Shown one piece after another: positions 31,804 through 40,639 of a DNA stretch of 64,000 nt (its first letter is position 1; each line of letters opens with the position of its first letter). Under the pieces are notes generated by a model, which was given only the letters and a program-made list of their open reading frames with translations, was not told where the DNA came from and made no database searches. The stretch comes from Aldersonia sp. NBC_00410 (lineage in GTDB: Bacteria; Actinomycetota; Actinomycetes; Mycobacteriales; Mycobacteriaceae): NCBI RefSeq assembly GCF_026342035.1, contig NZ_JAPENM010000004.1, forward strand, positions 62,001-126,000, given 5' to 3'. A program made the position numbers and the translations under genes.

Positions 31804-34625
31804 TCGCCCACCGCATCGTCGCCGAGGCGCATCAGATCGCGCAGCGCATCGGTGCTCAGCTCGGTCACCCAGTTCTCCCCCGCCCCGACGACGAGATCGG
31901 CAAGTTCCTGCTTGCCACTCAGCATCGCATCGATCCGCTCCTCGATCGTGCCGACGCACACGAGCTTGCGAACCTGCACATCGCGGCGCTGCCCGATTCG
32001 GAATGCACGGTCGGTGGCCTGGTTCTCTACCGCCGGGTTCCACCAGCGATCCAGGTGCACAACATGATTCGCGGCCGTCAGGTTGAGGCCGGTACCACCG
32101 GCCTTGAGCGAGAGCAACATGATCGGCGGACCCTCCGGTTCGGCGAAGCCGGTGACCATCGCGTCGCGGCGCGCCTTGCTCACGCCGCCGTGCAGGAACG
32201 GCACTCTGGTACCGAACCGTTCGGTCAGGTACGGCGCGATCAACTCGCCGAACTCGCGAAACTGGGTAAACAACAACGCCTTCTCACCGTCCGCGAGGAC
32301 CGACTCGAGCACGTCTTCGACCAGGCCGAGCTTGCCGGATCGGTGTGACCCGCGGCGCAGCACAGGCGACCCGTCGGAAAGGTAATGCGCGGGGTGATTG
32401 CATACCTGCTTGAGCCGGGTGAGCGCGGCGAGCACGGCACCTTTGCGGCCGATGCCCTCGGACTCTTCGATCTGGCGCAGCATCTCCTCCACCACGGCCT
32501 TGTAGAGCGACGCCTGCTCGGCGGTGAGGTTGGCGCGCACGGTCATCTCGAACTTCTCCGGCAGATCCGAAATCACGTGCGGATCGGTCTTCACTCGGCG
32601 CAGCACGAAAGGCGCAGTGGCCGTGCGCAATCGTGCTGTCGCCGTCTCGTCGTGATCGCGCTCGATCGGCACCGCGAAGCGGGCGCGGAAGGACTGGGCA
32701 CTACCGAGCATCTTCGGATTCGCGAAGTCGAGGATCGACCGCAACTCCTCGAGCCGGTTCTCCACCGGGGTGCCGGTGAGCGCGAGCCGGTGCCGGGCCG
32801 GAATCGACCGGACCGCACGCGACTGTGCCGTCGCCGAGTTCTTGACGTGTTGCGCCTCGTCGAGAACGACTCGGTCCCAAGTCAGTTCGCGCAATTGCTC
32901 GACGTCGCGGGCCGCAATCGCGTACGTGGTGACCACCAGATCGTGCTGCGCGACGGCGTGGGCCAGTGACCCGCCCTGCCGACGTCCCGGCCCGTGATGC
33001 ACCAGCACCCGCAGCGAGGGCACGAAACGCTGCGCCTCTCGCTGCCAGTTGCCGACCACCGACATCGGGCAGACCAGCAATGTCGGATTCCCGTTCGCCG
33101 TGTTCTTCTCGTGCGCGAGCAGCGCGAGCAGCTGCACGGTCTTGCCCAGGCCCATATCGTCGGCGAGGACAGCGCCCAGGCCAAGGCGGCTCATCGCGGC
33201 GAGCCAGTTCAGTCCGCGCAGCTGATACGGCCGCAGTTCCGCATCGAGTTCGGCCGGTACCGGAACTTCGGCGGGCGGTTCCTGCGGATCGAGCAGGCTA
33301 CGCACCCACCCCGTCGCAGTCACTTCGTCGACCGGCAACGGCGGTGCGTGCGCCGCGGTGAGTTCACCGATCAACTCGCCCAACGTCGTCTCGGTCTTCT
33401 CGTCGTGGCCGGCGACATAGCGGGCGGCACGGGCGAGCACGACATGGTCGGCCTGCACCCACTGCCCACGAAGCCGAACCAGGTCGGCCTTCGCGCGCGC
33501 GAGCCGCTCCATCTCGTCGTGGGTGAGCACCGAGTCGCCGAGCGCGAGTTCCCAGTCGTAGCCGACGAGTTCGTTCATGCCGACCGACGTGCCACCCTCG
33601 GTGGTCACCGCGGGGGTCTGCACCCGCAGCCGGAGCGAGGGCGCGAGGCGGTTCCACGCGCGCGGCAGCAACACGTTCACCCCGGCCTCGCGCAGCGCCA
33701 TCGCACCGTGCGTGACGAGATCGGTGACAACGGCGGTCGGCAGCAACAGGTCCAGGCTCGCCGAATCGCTGGGAACATCGCGCAGCCGCGGGTACACGGC
33801 CATCGCCTCACCAAGCTTGCGGCCCGCGATCCGCAGTAACTCCGCATCGGCGCTGCGCATCGCAATCGGTTGCGGTGCTTCACCTTCGGGCCGAAGGCAC
33901 ACCTCCAGTCGCCAGAACACCGCAGCCGGGTCCGCGTCGTCGTCCACCTCGTCGGGCTCGAGCAGCCGCAGCACCAGTTCGGGTTCGTCGACCGTGAGAC
34001 TGGTCCGCCACTGCTCGAGGGTCCGGCCCACCGCGTGGCTGCCCACCTCGAGCGGCTCGTGCGTGAACAGCGACTGCGTGAGCGGATGATCGGACCACTC
34101 CTGGGCACCGGTCTCGGCCAGCCGCAGCCGCACCACCGGATCGGTCAGCTCCGCAACCAGATCGGCCAGCACCGCGGACGCCGGACCTTGTGCACGCTGC
34201 ACCGCGGGCATCGCGACTGCCAACTCCGCGAGCCAGGCGCGTTGCCGTTCGCCGCCGAGCAGCCGCCACCGCGTCCACCATTGGCCCTCCGCCCGATGGA
34301 CCTCCGGGACGACCCGGCCGGCCGCCACCCAGCGTTCTATCCCCCGGGCAACATGGGCGAGATAGCGCAGATCGCCGGACTGCCCGGCGCGGGATCCGCG
34401 CTGCAACAACACTTCCGCGGCCGCATGCGGTGCGAGCGCCCGAGCAGGTAGTTCGACGGTTTCCACACCGGCCCCGCCGGGCACCAGAACCTCCACGCGA
34501 TGCCGGAATCGCGCACGCGTCAGCGCGGCGAACGCCTCGGACAGCGGCGGGCCCTCGATCTCGTCCCGCCACAGCAGCAGGCCCGCCCCCGGCGACCAGA
34601 GCCCATGCAGCATCGCACCATCCAA
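31800..34625 (-). CDS. SNF2-family DEAD/H-like helicase
   Basis: A 941-aa protein. A long N-terminal region (about 1-440) of the bacterial SNF2-associated type precedes the ATPase: ADDMGLGKTVQ (Walker A), VVTTYAIAARD, VVLDEAQHVKN (Walker B), ALTGTPVENRLEEL, then the helicase C half with LLFTQFREFGE, LLSLKAGGTGLNLTAANHVVHLDRWWNPAVENQATDRAFRIGQ. It is probably a double-stranded DNA translocase acting with the overlapping SWIM protein. The start is ATG 34625, with an alternative four codons later. Confidence 0.93.
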   Translation of the reverse strand: MDGAMLHGLWSPGAGLLLWRDEIEGPPLSEAFAALTRARFRHRVEVLVPGGAGVETVELPARALAPHAAAEVLLQRGSRAGQSGDLRYLAHVARGIERWVAAGRVVPEVHRAEGQWWTRWRLLGGERQRAWLAELAVAMPAVQRAQGPASAVLADLVAELTDPVVRLRLAETGAQEWSDHPLTQSLFTHEPLEVGSHAVGRTLEQWRTSLTVDEPELVLRLLEPDEVDDDADPAAVFWRLEVCLRPEGEAPQPIAMRSADAELLRIAGRKLGEAMAVYPRLRDVPSDSASLDLLLPTAVVTDLVTHGAMALREAGVNVLLPRAWNRLAPSLRLRVQTPAVTTEGGTSVGMNELVGYDWELALGDSVLTHDEMERLARAKADLVRLRGQWVQADHVVLARAARYVAGHDEKTETTLGELIGELTAAHAPPLPVDEVTATGWVRSLLDPQEPPAEVPVPAELDAELRPYQLRGLNWLAAMSRLGLGAVLADDMGLGKTVQLLALLAHEKNTANGNPTLLVCPMSVVGNWQREAQRFVPSLRVLVHHGPGRRQGGSLAHAVAQHDLVVTTYAIAARDVEQLRELTWDRVVLDEAQHVKNSATAQSRAVRSIPARHRLALTGTPVENRLEELRSILDFANPKMLGSAQSFRARFAVPIERDHDETATARLRTATAPFVLRRVKTDPHVISDLPEKFEMTVRANLTAEQASLYKAVVEEMLRQIEESEGIGRKGAVLAALTRLKQVCNHPAHYLSDGSPVLRRGSHRSGKLGLVEDVLESVLADGEKALLFTQFREFGELIAPYLTERFGTRVPFLHGGVSKARRDAMVTGFAEPEGPPIMLLSLKAGGTGLNLTAANHVVHLDRWWNPAVENQATDRAFRIGQRRDVQVRKLVCVGTIEERIDAMLSGKQELADLVVGAGENWVTELSTDALRDLMRLGDDAVGE

Positions 34626-34635
34626 CCAGGTGCAG

Positions 34636-35031
34636 CTACTGCGGCTCCGGCGCCAGCCCGATCGGTCGCACTTCCACGGCGAAGTTCAGCGGCGCGCTGT
34701 CCTTGCCGGGAGCGGTCGAAATGTATCCGGCGATCTCGTACACCCGTTCCGGGCTTTCGCAGTCGAGCACCCAGTATCCGGCGAGGAACTCCTTGGACTC
34801 GGGAAAGGGGCCGTCGGTGACCAGCACGGCGCCGTCGGGCTGGGCCTGCACCAGCCGTGCGTCCTCCGGCCCGGTCAATCCCTGTGCGTCGACCAGTTCG
34901 CCGGACTCCGCCAAGCGTTCGTTGAGGTCGTGCATGAACCGGACATGATCCATCAACTCGTCCGGCGTCAGCGACGACATCGTCTCCGCCATGTCCGCCG
35001 CGGTTCCCGTCATCAACAGCATGTACTTCAC
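34636..35031 (-). CDS. YCII-like domain protein
   Basis: A 131-aa protein: VKYMLLMTGTA start, MHDLNERLAESGELVDAQGLTG, VLVTDGPFPESKEFLAGYWVLDC and a PLNFAVEVRPI end, the usual pattern of YCII-related proteins found next to ECF sigma factors or oxidoreductases. GTG 35031 overlaps the upstream gene's stop (GTGA), fixing the start and showing coupling. The function of the family is unknown; a ferredoxin-like fold with a His/Asp dyad is typical. Confidence 0.85.
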   Translation of the reverse strand: MKYMLLMTGTAADMAETMSSLTPDELMDHVRFMHDLNERLAESGELVDAQGLTGPEDARLVQAQPDGAVLVTDGPFPESKEFLAGYWVLDCESPERVYEIAGYISTAPGKDSAPLNFAVEVRPIGLAPEPQ

Positions 35032-35459
35032 TTCGGCTCCTCCGGATCGGCGTGCACGGTTCTCCGTGGCTCGTACCAGTGTTCGGCGGCCGGGTCGCCC
35101 GCCAGATTCCAGCTCCACGAGATGGTCGGCGTAATTCGCATGTACCAGCCGGGGCCGACGAGGCCGACCCGCTGCACGGCCTCCTCTGCGCGACCGTAGA
35201 CCCGCAGGCAGCGCGCCGCGAACGGATCGAGCGACAACAACTCGTCGAACACGAGCGAGATCTTCGGGTTGCCCGCCTCGACATTGCGGAACTTGCGGGT
35301 GCGGAGCACGTCGTCACCGACGCCGCCCACCCAGAAATACGTGCCGTCGAACTCGAAGGCGAGCGGCACGACGTCTGGTTGTCCATCGGGCCCGACGGTT
35401 GCGACCCGGGCCAGCGGCTGCGAGCGCAGGAACGCGATCTCGTCCTCGGTGAACGACAT
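35028..35459 (-). CDS. PPOX-class (F420/FMN) oxidoreductase
   Basis: A 143-aa split-barrel protein: FLRSQPLARVATVGPDGQPDVVPLAFEFDGTYFWVG is the flavin/F420-binding half-barrel, followed by NPKISLVFDELLSLDPFAARCLRVYGRAE. It resembles the small F420-dependent group, which reduce or bind diverse substrates. ATG 35459 has AGGAGA upstream. It is co-translated with the YCII-like protein. Confidence 0.85.
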   Translation of the reverse strand: MSFTEDEIAFLRSQPLARVATVGPDGQPDVVPLAFEFDGTYFWVGGVGDDVLRTRKFRNVEAGNPKISLVFDELLSLDPFAARCLRVYGRAEEAVQRVGLVGPGWYMRITPTISWSWNLAGDPAAEHWYEPRRTVHADPEEPK

Positions 35460-35471
35460 TCGTTCTCCTCT

Positions 35472-35533
35472 CGGCGCGGAGCCTGCGGAGCGCCCATCGG
35501 CACCGTACGGCGCGGAGCCTGCGGAGCGCCCAT
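35472..35533. repeat. two direct copies of a 26-bp GC-rich element
   Basis: CGGCGCGGAGCCTGCGGAGC plus GCCCAT occurs at 35472-35497 and again at 35508-35533, 36 bp apart, in the divergent promoter region. On the minus strand each copy reads ATGGGCGCTCCGCAGGCTCC. It may be a dispersed genomic repeat rather than a regulatory site. Confidence 0.75.
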
Positions 35534-35637
35534 TGGTATCGCCTCGCGCGGTCCGGTCTCATCCTGCCCGACGCGCCACGCTGCCGGAGTCTGTCGGTGC
35601 GAACGGGCACACTGCGTTCGTGCTTCGGGGGATGCTC

Positions 35638-36324
35638 ATGTGGTCGTCGACCATGGTGGCTGCGTGCCTGGTCGCTGGATGCGGGTTGGTCGGCACCGAC
35701 GTGACGCCCGCGCCGGGCAGCCCCTCCCGTACCCAGGTCGAACAACTCCTCACGGCGGTCGGTGTCATCGCCGCGCGGCCACATCCCGGCGGCTACCAAC
35801 GCGGGTGCGGCGCGGGCCAAGCGTGCGTTTTCGGACCCACGTGGACCGACGACACCGATGCCCCCGGCGGTCACGACGGCTGCGACACCCGCAACGACGT
35901 GTTGGCCGTCCAGCTCACCGCGGTCACGTACCGCGACGGCACCCGAGCCTGCGTGGTCGTCGCCGGCCGGCTGGCCGACCCCTACACCGGACGCAGCGTC
36001 GGGTTCGATAAGGCGCGCGCCGGCGATGTGCAGATCGACCACGTGTATCCGCTGGCTGCCGCGTGGGACATGGGTGCCGGGGCCTGGCCGGTCGAGCAGC
36101 GTCGGCGCTTCGCCAACGACGTCGCCGCGAACCTGCTCGCAGTCACCGGCTCGGTGAACCAATCGAAGGGTGATCGCACCCCCGCGGACTGGCTCCCACC
36201 CAACCCCGCCTACCACTGCTTCTACGCGGGCAAATATCTGACCGTGGCGGTGCGGTACGGACTGCCCGTCACCGCGGGGGACCGGGAGGCGTTGCTGCGG
36301 GTGGCTGCGGGGTGCGATCCATGA
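35638..36324 (+). CDS. secreted lipoprotein with DUF1524-like HNH nuclease domain
   Basis: A 228-aa protein. A short signal peptide with lipobox (CLVAGC, Cys near residue 13) is followed by a domain with QIDHVYPLAAAWDMGA (the D-H of the HNH core), NDVAANLLAVTGSVNQSKGDRTPADWLPP and four further Cys (GCGAGQAC, GCDTRN) that may form disulfides. Family members are extracellular or envelope nucleases. ATG 35638 has GGGGG at 35627-35631; ATG 35632 is an alternative. A role in nutrient DNA use or competition is inferred. Confidence 0.8.
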   Translation: MWSSTMVAACLVAGCGLVGTDVTPAPGSPSRTQVEQLLTAVGVIAARPHPGGYQRGCGAGQACVFGPTWTDDTDAPGGHDGCDTRNDVLAVQLTAVTYRDGTRACVVVAGRLADPYTGRSVGFDKARAGDVQIDHVYPLAAAWDMGAGAWPVEQRRRFANDVAANLLAVTGSVNQSKGDRTPADWLPPNPAYHCFYAGKYLTVAVRYGLPVTAGDREALLRVAAGCDP

Positions 36325-36350
36325 CGGGCGACAGGGAAGGCACGTAGAAT
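36322..36350 (+). promoter_or_regulatory. candidate vapBC promoter
   Basis: TGACGG (36322-36327), a 17-bp spacer and TAGAAT (36345-36350) form a promoter-like pair. Transcription from it would begin near 36357, after the ATG at 36349, which supports the GTG at 36391 as the antitoxin start. Confidence 0.45.
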
Positions 36351-36390
36351 GACATCACTTGATGCGCAAATTGATGAATTGGGAGGTGGC

Positions 36391-36585
36391 GTGCGTACAA
36401 CTCTCGCGCTCGACGACGACCTCGTTGCCGAGGCCACTCGGTTGACCGGGACCACCGAGAAGACCGCGCTCGTTCGCGAAGCATTGCGCGCGCTCATCGA
36501 ACGAGAAAGTGCCCGGCGCCTCGCGCGTTTGGGTGGGACGCAACCCGAGGCAGCCGCACCACCTCGCCGCCGGACCGGCGCTTGA
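36391..36585 (+). CDS. vapB: VapB-type antitoxin
   Basis: A 64-aa protein: VRTTLALDDDLVAEATRLTG forms a ribbon-helix-helix DNA-binding start, followed by KTALVREALRALIERES and a basic/Pro-rich tail that would wrap the toxin. GTG 36391 is preferred because GGGAGG lies at 36381-36386. The stop overlaps the toxin's TTG start (TTGA). It would neutralise VapC and repress the operon. Confidence 0.88.
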   Translation: MRTTLALDDDLVAEATRLTGTTEKTALVREALRALIERESARRLARLGGTQPEAAAPPRRRTGA

Positions 36586-36962
36586 TACTCGTCGATACGT
36601 CGGTCTGGATCGAACACCTGCGATCGGGACTTCCCAGCCTCGTCCACTCGCTCGACGCGGCCGCAGTCCTGGTGCATCCCTGGGTCATTGGCGAACTCGC
36701 TCTCGGCAATCTCACGAACCGTATCGAGATACTCGGGCTGCTGCGGAGGTTGCCACAGTCTGCAGAGGCCGAAGCGGACGAGGTCCTGTTCATGATCGAA
36801 CACGAATCGCTGACTGGCAGTGGGATCGGATATGTCGATGCACAGCTGCTCGCGTCCACCCGACTGACTCCCGGCGCTCGGCTCTGGACACGGGACCGAC
36901 GATTGGCGGCAGCGGCCGACCGTCTGGGGATGCGTTACGACCGGGACGCAGGTTCACCCTGA
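36582..36962 (+). CDS. vapC: VapC-type PIN-domain ribonuclease toxin
   Basis: A 126-aa PIN domain with the first acidic residue in MILVDTSVWIEHL, the Glu of WVIGELALGNL, and the later acidic pair in GSGIGYVDAQLLAS and LWTRDRRL. It is an RNA-cleaving toxin controlled by the overlapping antitoxin. The TTG start is fixed by the 4-nt overlap with vapB and by the conserved N-terminus. Confidence 0.9.
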   Translation: MILVDTSVWIEHLRSGLPSLVHSLDAAAVLVHPWVIGELALGNLTNRIEILGLLRRLPQSAEAEADEVLFMIEHESLTGSGIGYVDAQLLASTRLTPGARLWTRDRRLAAAADRLGMRYDRDAGSP

Positions 36963-37006
36963 CAAACCACGACGGCAGCAGCCGCGCACGTTCTAGCGTG
37001 GAGACC

Positions 37007-37837
37007 GTGGACCACTCGCGCAGTATCGACAAGGACACCACCCTGTGCATGTCGCTGGCCGCCCGGCCGAGCAACTTCGGCACGCGGTTTCACAACTATC
37101 TGTACAACGAGCTCGGGCTCAACTATCTCTACAAGGCTTTCACCACAACCGATCTCGCCGCGGCAGTCGGCGGCATCCGCGCGCTCGGCATCCGTGGGTG
37201 TGCGATTTCGATGCCCTACAAGGAAGACGTCATCGAACTCGTCGATGTTATGCACGACTCCGCCGTGGCGATCGAGTCGGTGAACACCATTGTGAACGAG
37301 TCGGGCACACTGCACGCCTACAACACCGACTACCAGGCGGTGGCCGACCTGCTCACCGAGCACGCACTGCCAACCGAGTACTCGTTCGCGATCGCCGGCA
37401 GTGGCGGAATGGCGAAGGCGGTCGTCGCCGCACTGCGCGACTCCGGGTTCACTCGCGGCACCGTGGTCGCGCGCAATCGTGAAGCGGGACAGGCACTTGC
37501 CGACAAGTACGGCTTCGACTGGGCGCCCGAACTCGCGGACGCGCGGCCCGACCTGCTGCTCAACGCGACCCCGATCGGGATGGAGGGTGGACCGGAGGCC
37601 GGCGCGATACCGTTCACGGCGGACGCCGTGGCCGCCGCGTCCGCGGTCTTCGACGTGGTCGCGAAGCCACCCCACACGCCCCTGGTCCACACCGCCGGGC
37701 AAGCCGGCAAGACGGTGATCACCGGCGCCGAGGTGATTGCCCTGCAGGCCGCCGAACAGTTCGCCCTCTACACCGGAGTGCGGCCCACGCGCGAGCAGAT
37801 CGACCGCGCCTCGGAGTACTCGCGCGCCGCGGGCTGA
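37007..37837 (+). CDS. shikimate dehydrogenase-like NAD(P)-dependent enzyme
   Basis: A 276-aa protein with the AroE layout: N-terminal substrate domain (SNFGTRFHNYLYNELGLNYLYKAF, then ISMPYKEDVIELVD with the catalytic Lys) and C-terminal Rossmann domain (FAIAGSGGMAKAVVAALRD). The usual S-x-S of the shikimate-binding start is not obvious, so it may belong to an AroE-like paralogue group acting on another substrate rather than the biosynthetic enzyme. The start is GTG 37007 or GTG 36998. It is a single gene between vapBC and a convergent sulfurtransferase. Confidence 0.82.
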   Translation: MDHSRSIDKDTTLCMSLAARPSNFGTRFHNYLYNELGLNYLYKAFTTTDLAAAVGGIRALGIRGCAISMPYKEDVIELVDVMHDSAVAIESVNTIVNESGTLHAYNTDYQAVADLLTEHALPTEYSFAIAGSGGMAKAVVAALRDSGFTRGTVVARNREAGQALADKYGFDWAPELADARPDLLLNATPIGMEGGPEAGAIPFTADAVAAASAVFDVVAKPPHTPLVHTAGQAGKTVITGAEVIALQAAEQFALYTGVRPTREQIDRASEYSRAAG

Positions 37838-37845
37838 ACCCGGTG

Positions 37846-38694
37846 TCACTCCGGCCCGGTCGCCACCGGCCGATCCGGGTCGTTGGACCACTGCGACCAC
37901 GAGCCGGGGTACAGCGCCGCGTCGATCCCCGCGACCGCGAGCGCCGCGACCTGATGCGCCGCCGTCACTCCCGACCCGCAGTAGACGGCGACCGGCCGGT
38001 CCGCGGCGAGTTCCGAGAATCTCGTGCGCAGTTCCTCGGTCGAGCGAAAACGGCCGTCCTCGGCGAGGTTCGCCGTGGTCGGTGCGCTGCGTGCCCCAGG
38101 AATGTGACCGGCGCGCGGATCGACCGGTTCCAGCTCACCGCGGAACCGCTCCGCCGCACGCGCATCGAGCAGCACACCGCGAGTCGGCCAAGCCGCGGCC
38201 GCATCGCCGTCGATTACCGGTAGCCCACCGCCACGCAGCGTCACGTCACCCGCCTCGCGGACCACCTCTTCTCCACTCGCCACCGCGGCGCCGCTCGCCT
38301 GCCATGCCGTCCAGCCGCCATCGAGAATGCGCACATCGCGCAGCCCGCCCCAACGCAGCAGCCACCAGGCGCGCGCGGCAGAGGTGCCGCCGACCGCGTC
38401 GTACACGACTACCGGACTCGCGGCGCGAATCCCCCACCGCCTCGCCGCGGCTTGCAGGTCGCTCGGCGACGGCAATGGGTGCCGCCCCGCTGCAGGCGAA
38501 GGCGGCTCTGCCAATTCCGTGTCCAAATCGACGTAGACCGCGCCCGGGATGTGGCCCGCCAGATAGTGGCGCCGTCCATTCGGATCGCCGAGCGCCCAGC
38601 GTACATCCAGTACCACGGGGACGGTGGCCGCCGCGCGCAACTCTTCCACGGTGGTCAGCACATCCGAGCGGGACCGATCGTCGTTGTCGCTCAT
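37846..38694 (-). CDS. sulfurtransferase (two rhodanese domains)
   Basis: A 282-aa tandem rhodanese. The N-terminal inactive domain (VLDVRWALGDPNGRRHYLAGHIPGAVYVDLDTELA) precedes the catalytic domain ending in YCGSGVTAAHQVAALAVAG, with active-site Cys in the CGSGVT loop. The loop resembles mercaptopyruvate sulfurtransferase more than thiosulfate sulfurtransferase. It overlaps the macro-domain gene (ATGA, 38691-38694), so the two are co-expressed. Confidence 0.9.
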   Translation of the reverse strand: MSDNDDRSRSDVLTTVEELRAAATVPVVLDVRWALGDPNGRRHYLAGHIPGAVYVDLDTELAEPPSPAAGRHPLPSPSDLQAAARRWGIRAASPVVVYDAVGGTSAARAWWLLRWGGLRDVRILDGGWTAWQASGAAVASGEEVVREAGDVTLRGGGLPVIDGDAAAAWPTRGVLLDARAAERFRGELEPVDPRAGHIPGARSAPTTANLAEDGRFRSTEELRTRFSELAADRPVAVYCGSGVTAAHQVAALAVAGIDAALYPGSWSQWSNDPDRPVATGPE

Positions 38695-39212
38695 GATAAT
38701 TCGTTGTGAAGCAGCTCGGCCATGGCGGCGCCGAAGGCAACGAACGTCACCGTCGAGACCGACGTCCGCGTGCCGCGCACGGCGGTGACCGCCTGATGCG
38801 CCGCGTCGCCGGCGGGCCACCCGTACACACCGGAGGAAATCAGTGGGAATGCCACGGTCCGTGCGCCGAGCGAATCGGCGACCTCGAGACTGCGGGTGTA
38901 AGCCGATCGCAGCAGCGCGGAGCGGTCCTCGCTCTTCGAGTAGACCGGCCCGACCGTATGGATCACCCAACGGGCAGGCAGTCGACCCGCGGTCGTGGCA
39001 ACCGCATCACCCGTGGGCAGCCCATCTGGATACGTGCTGGCACGCAACTCTCGGCATTCTGCGAGGATGTCCGGCCCCCCGGCCCGGTGGATCGCGCCGT
39101 CCACGCCACCCCCGCCGAGCAGGCCGGAGTTCGCCGCGTTGACGATCGCATCGACATTGATTTTGGTGATGTCGCCCTGGACGACTTCGATGTCGGTCAC
39201 GGCGACCATCAT
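38691..39212 (-). CDS. macro-domain protein, ADP-ribosyl/O-acetyl-ADP-ribose hydrolase
   Basis: A 173-aa stand-alone macro domain: VVQGDITKINVDAIVNAANSG, LLGGGGVDGAIHRAGG, GDAVATTAGRLPARWVIHTVGP and the phosphate loop PLISSGVYGWPAGDAA. It should bind ADP-ribose and remove it from proteins or deacetylate O-acetyl-ADP-ribose made by sirtuins; a sirtuin gene lies at 49306 in this window. It is first in a two-gene operon with the sulfurtransferase. Confidence 0.92.
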   Translation of the reverse strand: MMVAVTDIEVVQGDITKINVDAIVNAANSGLLGGGGVDGAIHRAGGPDILAECRELRASTYPDGLPTGDAVATTAGRLPARWVIHTVGPVYSKSEDRSALLRSAYTRSLEVADSLGARTVAFPLISSGVYGWPAGDAAHQAVTAVRGTRTSVSTVTFVAFGAAMAELLHNELS

Positions 39213-39241
39213 GCCGCGCTGCGCGCACTATCGTCAGGCGA

Positions 39242-39697
39242 GTGAGCGCCGGATCGGAAACAACCACAGTGCAAGCCGACGACTACCCCCTGCTCTGGCC
39301 GGTGCCGACCCGCTGGTCCGACAACGACCACTACGGCCACGTCAACAACGTCGCCTACTACTCGTACTTCGATACCGCGGTGAACGCCTGGTTGATCGAG
39401 GCAACCGGAACCGACATCCGCGACCTACCCGCGATCGGCATCGTCGCCGAGACGTCGTGTCGTTACCTGAGCGAACTCAGCTTTCCCGATCGGCTCCGCG
39501 TCGGGCTCGCGGTCGAACGCCTCGGCAAGCGCAGCATCGTCTACGCCCTCGCGATCTTCCGCGAAGCAGGCGATGGGTCGCTCACACCTGCCGCCACCGG
39601 GCGCTTCGTGCACGTGTACGTCGACCGCGACACTCGTCGACCGGTGGAGCTTCCGGCCGCGATCCGCACGGCCGCGGCCGGCCTCGTTCGAGACTGA
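39242..39697 (+). CDS. 4HBT/hotdog-fold acyl-CoA thioesterase
   Basis: A 151-aa hotdog protein with the Asp-containing motif TRWSDNDHYGHVNNVAYYSYFDTAVNAWL and the strand SCRYLSELSFPDRLRVGL, as in YbgC/FadM-like thioesterases. It hydrolyses acyl-CoA. GTG 39242 is the only suitable start. It converges on the SDR gene with a 4-bp gap. Confidence 0.88.
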   Translation: MSAGSETTTVQADDYPLLWPVPTRWSDNDHYGHVNNVAYYSYFDTAVNAWLIEATGTDIRDLPAIGIVAETSCRYLSELSFPDRLRVGLAVERLGKRSIVYALAIFREAGDGSLTPAATGRFVHVYVDRDTRRPVELPAAIRTAAAGLVRD

Positions 39698-39701
39698 CGG
39701 G

Positions 39702-40520
39702 TCAGCGATCGCCGACCAGCGCTGCCTGGTACCGGCGCATGCCCGCGAGCCATCGCTCGTAGTCACCGGCCTTGTGCCGGAAGAACTCCCCCACCTCCGG
39801 ATGCGGCAGGATCAGAAAACGCTCCTCGGCGATCGCGGCCAGCACGTCGTTCGCGACATCGTCGGGTGCGAGCACCGCGCCGGACGACGTGACCGCTCGG
39901 GACGCGAGTTCGGCGTCGGCCGAACCGGTGTGGAACCCGGACCGCAACAACGCCGTCTCCACGCCCATCGGGCACAGACAACTCACGGCGATTCCGCGAT
40001 CCCCATAGGTCACCGAAAGCCATTCCGCGAACCCGACCGCGGCATGCTTGGACACCGCATACGGCGCCGACCCCAGCTGGGTGAGCAGACCGGCGGCGGA
40101 TGCGGTCGAGACGAAGTAGCCGCCACCGCGTTCGAGCCAGCGTGGCACGACGACGCGGGCGGCCCGTACGTGTGCCATGACGTTGACTCCGAAGGCGGCC
40201 GCCCACTGCTCCTCGGTGCTGTCGAGTCCAGGCCCGCCGGTGACACCGGCGTTCGCGAAGTACAGGTTCACCGGGCCGAACTCCGCTTCGGCGCGGTCGA
40301 CGAGTTCGACGATCACGCGTTCGTCGGACACATCTCCTTCGAAGGCGAGCGCGTGGCCGGAGTGCTGGGCGTCGATCTCGGCGACGACGCTGCGTGCACC
40401 GGCGCCGTCGAGGTCGGCGACCACGACGCGCGCCCCGCTGCGGGCCACTCCACGAGCGATGGCTGCGCCGATACCCGCACCCGCACCGGTGACCACGGCG
40501 ACTTTGCCTGCGATATCCAT
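39702..40520 (-). CDS. short-chain dehydrogenase/reductase
   Basis: A 272-aa classical SDR with TGAGAGIGAAIARGVA (cofactor loop), VVADLDGAGA (acidic residue favouring NAD), NAGVTGG, the catalytic S-Y-K (STASAAGL, YAVSKHA) and PMGVETALL. Substrate unknown. ATG 40520 begins immediately with the Rossmann strand. Confidence 0.9.
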   Translation of the reverse strand: MDIAGKVAVVTGAGAGIGAAIARGVARSGARVVVADLDGAGARSVVAEIDAQHSGHALAFEGDVSDERVIVELVDRAEAEFGPVNLYFANAGVTGGPGLDSTEEQWAAAFGVNVMAHVRAARVVVPRWLERGGGYFVSTASAAGLLTQLGSAPYAVSKHAAVGFAEWLSVTYGDRGIAVSCLCPMGVETALLRSGFHTGSADAELASRAVTSSGAVLAPDDVANDVLAAIAEERFLILPHPEVGEFFRHKAGDYERWLAGMRRYQAALVGDR

Positions 40521-40639
40521 TCGGCGAGGTTAACGGCTGCCGCACGGGCCGAGAACCCCGATGCCACTCGCGGCGAGATTCTGCCGAACCCTACGGTTTG
40601 CCGCTCTTGTCCGCGCGGAACTAGTGGTAGGAAGCAGAC

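Noticed and set aside
36349-36390. Longer vapB starting at ATG 36349
   Set aside because: The -10 element overlaps this ATG and the better ribosome-binding site serves GTG 36391.
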